The notes beneath the pieces are model-generated. The model saw only the letters and a list, made by a program, of their open reading frames with translations, ran no database searches and had not been told where the DNA came from. Shown here piece after piece: positions 5,021 through 5,864 of a DNA stretch of 5,864 nt (position 1 is the first letter of the stretch; every line of letters starts with the position of its first letter). The position numbers and the translations under genes are program-made. Source of the DNA: Fibrobacter sp. (GTDB lineage: Bacteria > Fibrobacterota > Fibrobacteria > Fibrobacterales > Fibrobacteraceae); contig JABUUR010000253.1 in assembly GCA_021443065.1 (NCBI GenBank), positions 1 through 5,864 of the forward strand, written 5' to 3'.

Positions 5021-5749
5021 ATGAAAAAAATGATTTCCATTCTCGCTATTGCCTTGTCATTTTCCGTAGCCTTTGCTCAGGATGATGACGAATATTCCAC
5101 CTCCACAGCCTCCGAATATGGCGATAATTCTGCTGTTTCATCTCAGGCCGAATATTCTGTCGACCAGGGTGATTATGCAGAAGAGCCTCAGCAATCCGCT
5201 CCTGCCAAGGCGAGTTATACAACTTTCGAAGTGCCGAAGTCTTCGTCCTCTACAGGTGAAGAAACCGATGGCGACTTCCGCTTCGGTATCTATGCCCACC
5301 CCATTTCTTTTTTCCTTTACGAAAATGGCGTTGGTGTTTATCTCGACTTTGAATTCAGGTTGAATAGCCGGTTCACCCTGTTGGCTACACCCTTCTTTGC
5401 ATCCTCAAGTCCAGATGATTACGATATACTTGAATTTGGTGCCTATGTAGGCCCTCGCTGGTATTTCTCCAAGGCCAACGGCGGTCATCGCGGCTGGTAT
5501 GCCATGGCTCAATTGACCACGATCTACAGCGCAGAGTCTTCGGATGAGGGCGACAACTATTCTTCCTTTGGCTTTGGAACAATTGAATCCGTCGGCTATA
5601 TGTTGCGCCTTGGCGGTTTCTCCATGTCCATAGATGTTGGCGCAGGATTTGCATTCTATAGCGGAGATTCCGATGAAGATTCCCACCTCAGAAACGGCTC
5701 GCTGACCATCTATGATATGAACATTACCATGGGTTTCGGCGGCTTCTGA
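5021..5749 (+). CDS. Exported outer-membrane beta-barrel protein with acidic Ser/Tyr-rich linker
   Basis: The protein has 242 residues. Residues 1-19 are a clear Sec signal peptide (MKKMISILAIALSFSVAFA) with an A-F-A/Q cleavage site. Residues 20-84 form an acidic, low-complexity segment rich in Ser, Glu, Asp and Tyr, with four E/D-Y pairs (24-25, 32-33, 44-45, 51-52) and a KSSSS tract (73-77). Residues 85-242 alternate hydrophobic and polar residues in about eight strands, with aromatic girdle-like segments such as GPRWYF (144-149) and GWYAMAQ (158-164). The chain ends in MNITMGFGGF, a terminal-Phe BAM signal. This suggests a small 8-stranded OM barrel with an N-terminal periplasmic or surface linker; I do not recognise the exact family, and function is unknown. 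The ATG at 5021 has GAGGG four bases upstream, so it is preferred to the ATG at 5030. It appears to be its own transcription unit. Confidence 0.8.
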   Translation: MKKMISILAIALSFSVAFAQDDDEYSTSTASEYGDNSAVSSQAEYSVDQGDYAEEPQQSAPAKASYTTFEVPKSSSSTGEETDGDFRFGIYAHPISFFLYENGVGVYLDFEFRLNSRFTLLATPFFASSSPDDYDILEFGAYVGPRWYFSKANGGHRGWYAMAQLTTIYSAESSDEGDNYSSFGFGTIESVGYMLRLGGFSMSIDVGAGFAFYSGDSDEDSHLRNGSLTIYDMNITMGFGGF

Positions 5750-5754
5750 TTCTA

Positions 5755-5777
5755 GTTTTTCTATATTTACGAAAAAC
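5755..5777. repeat. Inverted repeat around a TATATTT element before purB
   Basis: GTTTTTC (5755-5761) and GAAAAAC (5771-5777) are perfect 7-base complements with a 9-base loop TATATTTAC. On the plus strand the downstream run is A, not T, and on the minus strand no T-run follows, so it does not look like a terminator. The loop carries the same TATATTT element seen ahead of other genes here. It could be a promoter core flanked by operator-like arms, or chance in an AT-rich gap. Confidence 0.45.
5762..5769 (+). promoter_or_regulatory. Candidate -10-type element for purB
   Basis: TATATTTA, continued by CGAAAA, lies 47 bases before the purB ATG. It shares 12 of 14 positions with TATATTTTCGTAAA at 4987. 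No convincing -35 hexamer is found 17 bases upstream (GCGGCT), so if it is a promoter its upstream element differs from TTGACA. Confidence 0.35.
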
Positions 5778-5808
5778 AAAAAAATCGGGATGTCCCAAAG
5801 GATAAAAA

Positions 5809-5864
5809 ATGCGTGACCAATTCGAAAGCCCCCTCATCCGCCGCTATGCTTCCAAGGAAATGAG
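5809..5864 (+). CDS. purB: Adenylosuccinate lyase, N-terminal end (partial)
   Basis: Eighteen complete codons are visible before the window ends, reading MRDQFESPLIRRYASKEM. The S-P-L-x-x-R-Y-A-S-K-E-M pattern is the N terminus of the longer PurB form, typically SPLSSRYASKEM; the next residue begins AG and is probably Ser. PurB cleaves adenylosuccinate to AMP and SAICAR to AICAR, with release of fumarate, in purine synthesis in the cytoplasm. AAAGGA (5797-5802) is a good Shine-Dalgarno six bases before the ATG. Catalytic residues and the family signature lie beyond the window. It is separated from the barrel gene by 59 bases with a candidate promoter, so it is likely a separate unit. Confidence 0.82.
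   Translation, partial: MRDQFESPLIRRYASKEM

Noticed and set aside
5787..5796. GGGATGTCCC near-palindrome just before the purB Shine-Dalgarno, as a purine operator or riboswitch
   Set aside because: It is too short, with a loop too small for a hairpin, and it matches no purine-repressor or riboswitch architecture I know.
1..5864. Mobile element, CRISPR array, tRNA/rRNA or defence system
   Set aside because: I found no transposase, integrase or spaced repeats, no tRNA-like cloverleaf, and no defence-associated domains. The gene content is metabolic and envelope-related.

Overview
The window reads as ordinary chromosomal DNA from a Gram-negative bacterium, most likely Fibrobacter (Fibrobacterota) or a close relative. 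The evidence is indirect: two predicted outer-membrane beta-barrel proteins that both end in a terminal Phe, a lipoprotein with Asp-rich calcium-type loops, a Ser-rich secreted linker, GC content near the middle of the range, and AT-rich TATATTT elements in three of the intergenic gaps. This assignment rests on overall style, not on a diagnostic marker.

Layout from left to right. Bases 1-77 hold the last 24 codons of a cysteine synthase-family gene on the plus strand. A convergent gap (78-195) follows and contains a hairpin and a longer interrupted inverted repeat. Two minus-strand genes then form a translationally coupled pair, read from right to left: a TPR/calcium-loop lipoprotein (2762 to 1431) and an outer-membrane barrel protein (1434 to 196), joined by an ATGA overlap. 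A short divergent promoter region (2763-2821) with a perfect AAATATATTT palindrome separates this pair from a plus-strand cluster of three tightly spaced genes: a YkgJ-type Cys-cluster protein (2822-3598), an SprT-like zinc metallopeptidase (3601-4389) and a small FMN nitroreductase (4401-4922). After a 98-base gap comes a separate exported beta-barrel protein with an acidic, Ser/Tyr-rich N-terminal linker (5021-5749). The window ends with the first 18 complete codons of adenylosuccinate lyase, purB (5809 onward).

The minus-strand pair is probably an envelope module, with a periplasm-facing OM lipoprotein and its barrel partner. The plus-strand trio combines a metal-binding Cys cluster, a zinc peptidase and a flavin oxidoreductase. 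The arrangement looks like an operon, but no shared pathway can be read from the sequence. The two edge genes are metabolic housekeeping genes. I see no mobile element, CRISPR array, tRNA, rRNA or defence system. I do not think the window contains a clear new system; the points worth a second look are the coupled envelope pair, the metal/redox trio and the shared TATATTT elements.
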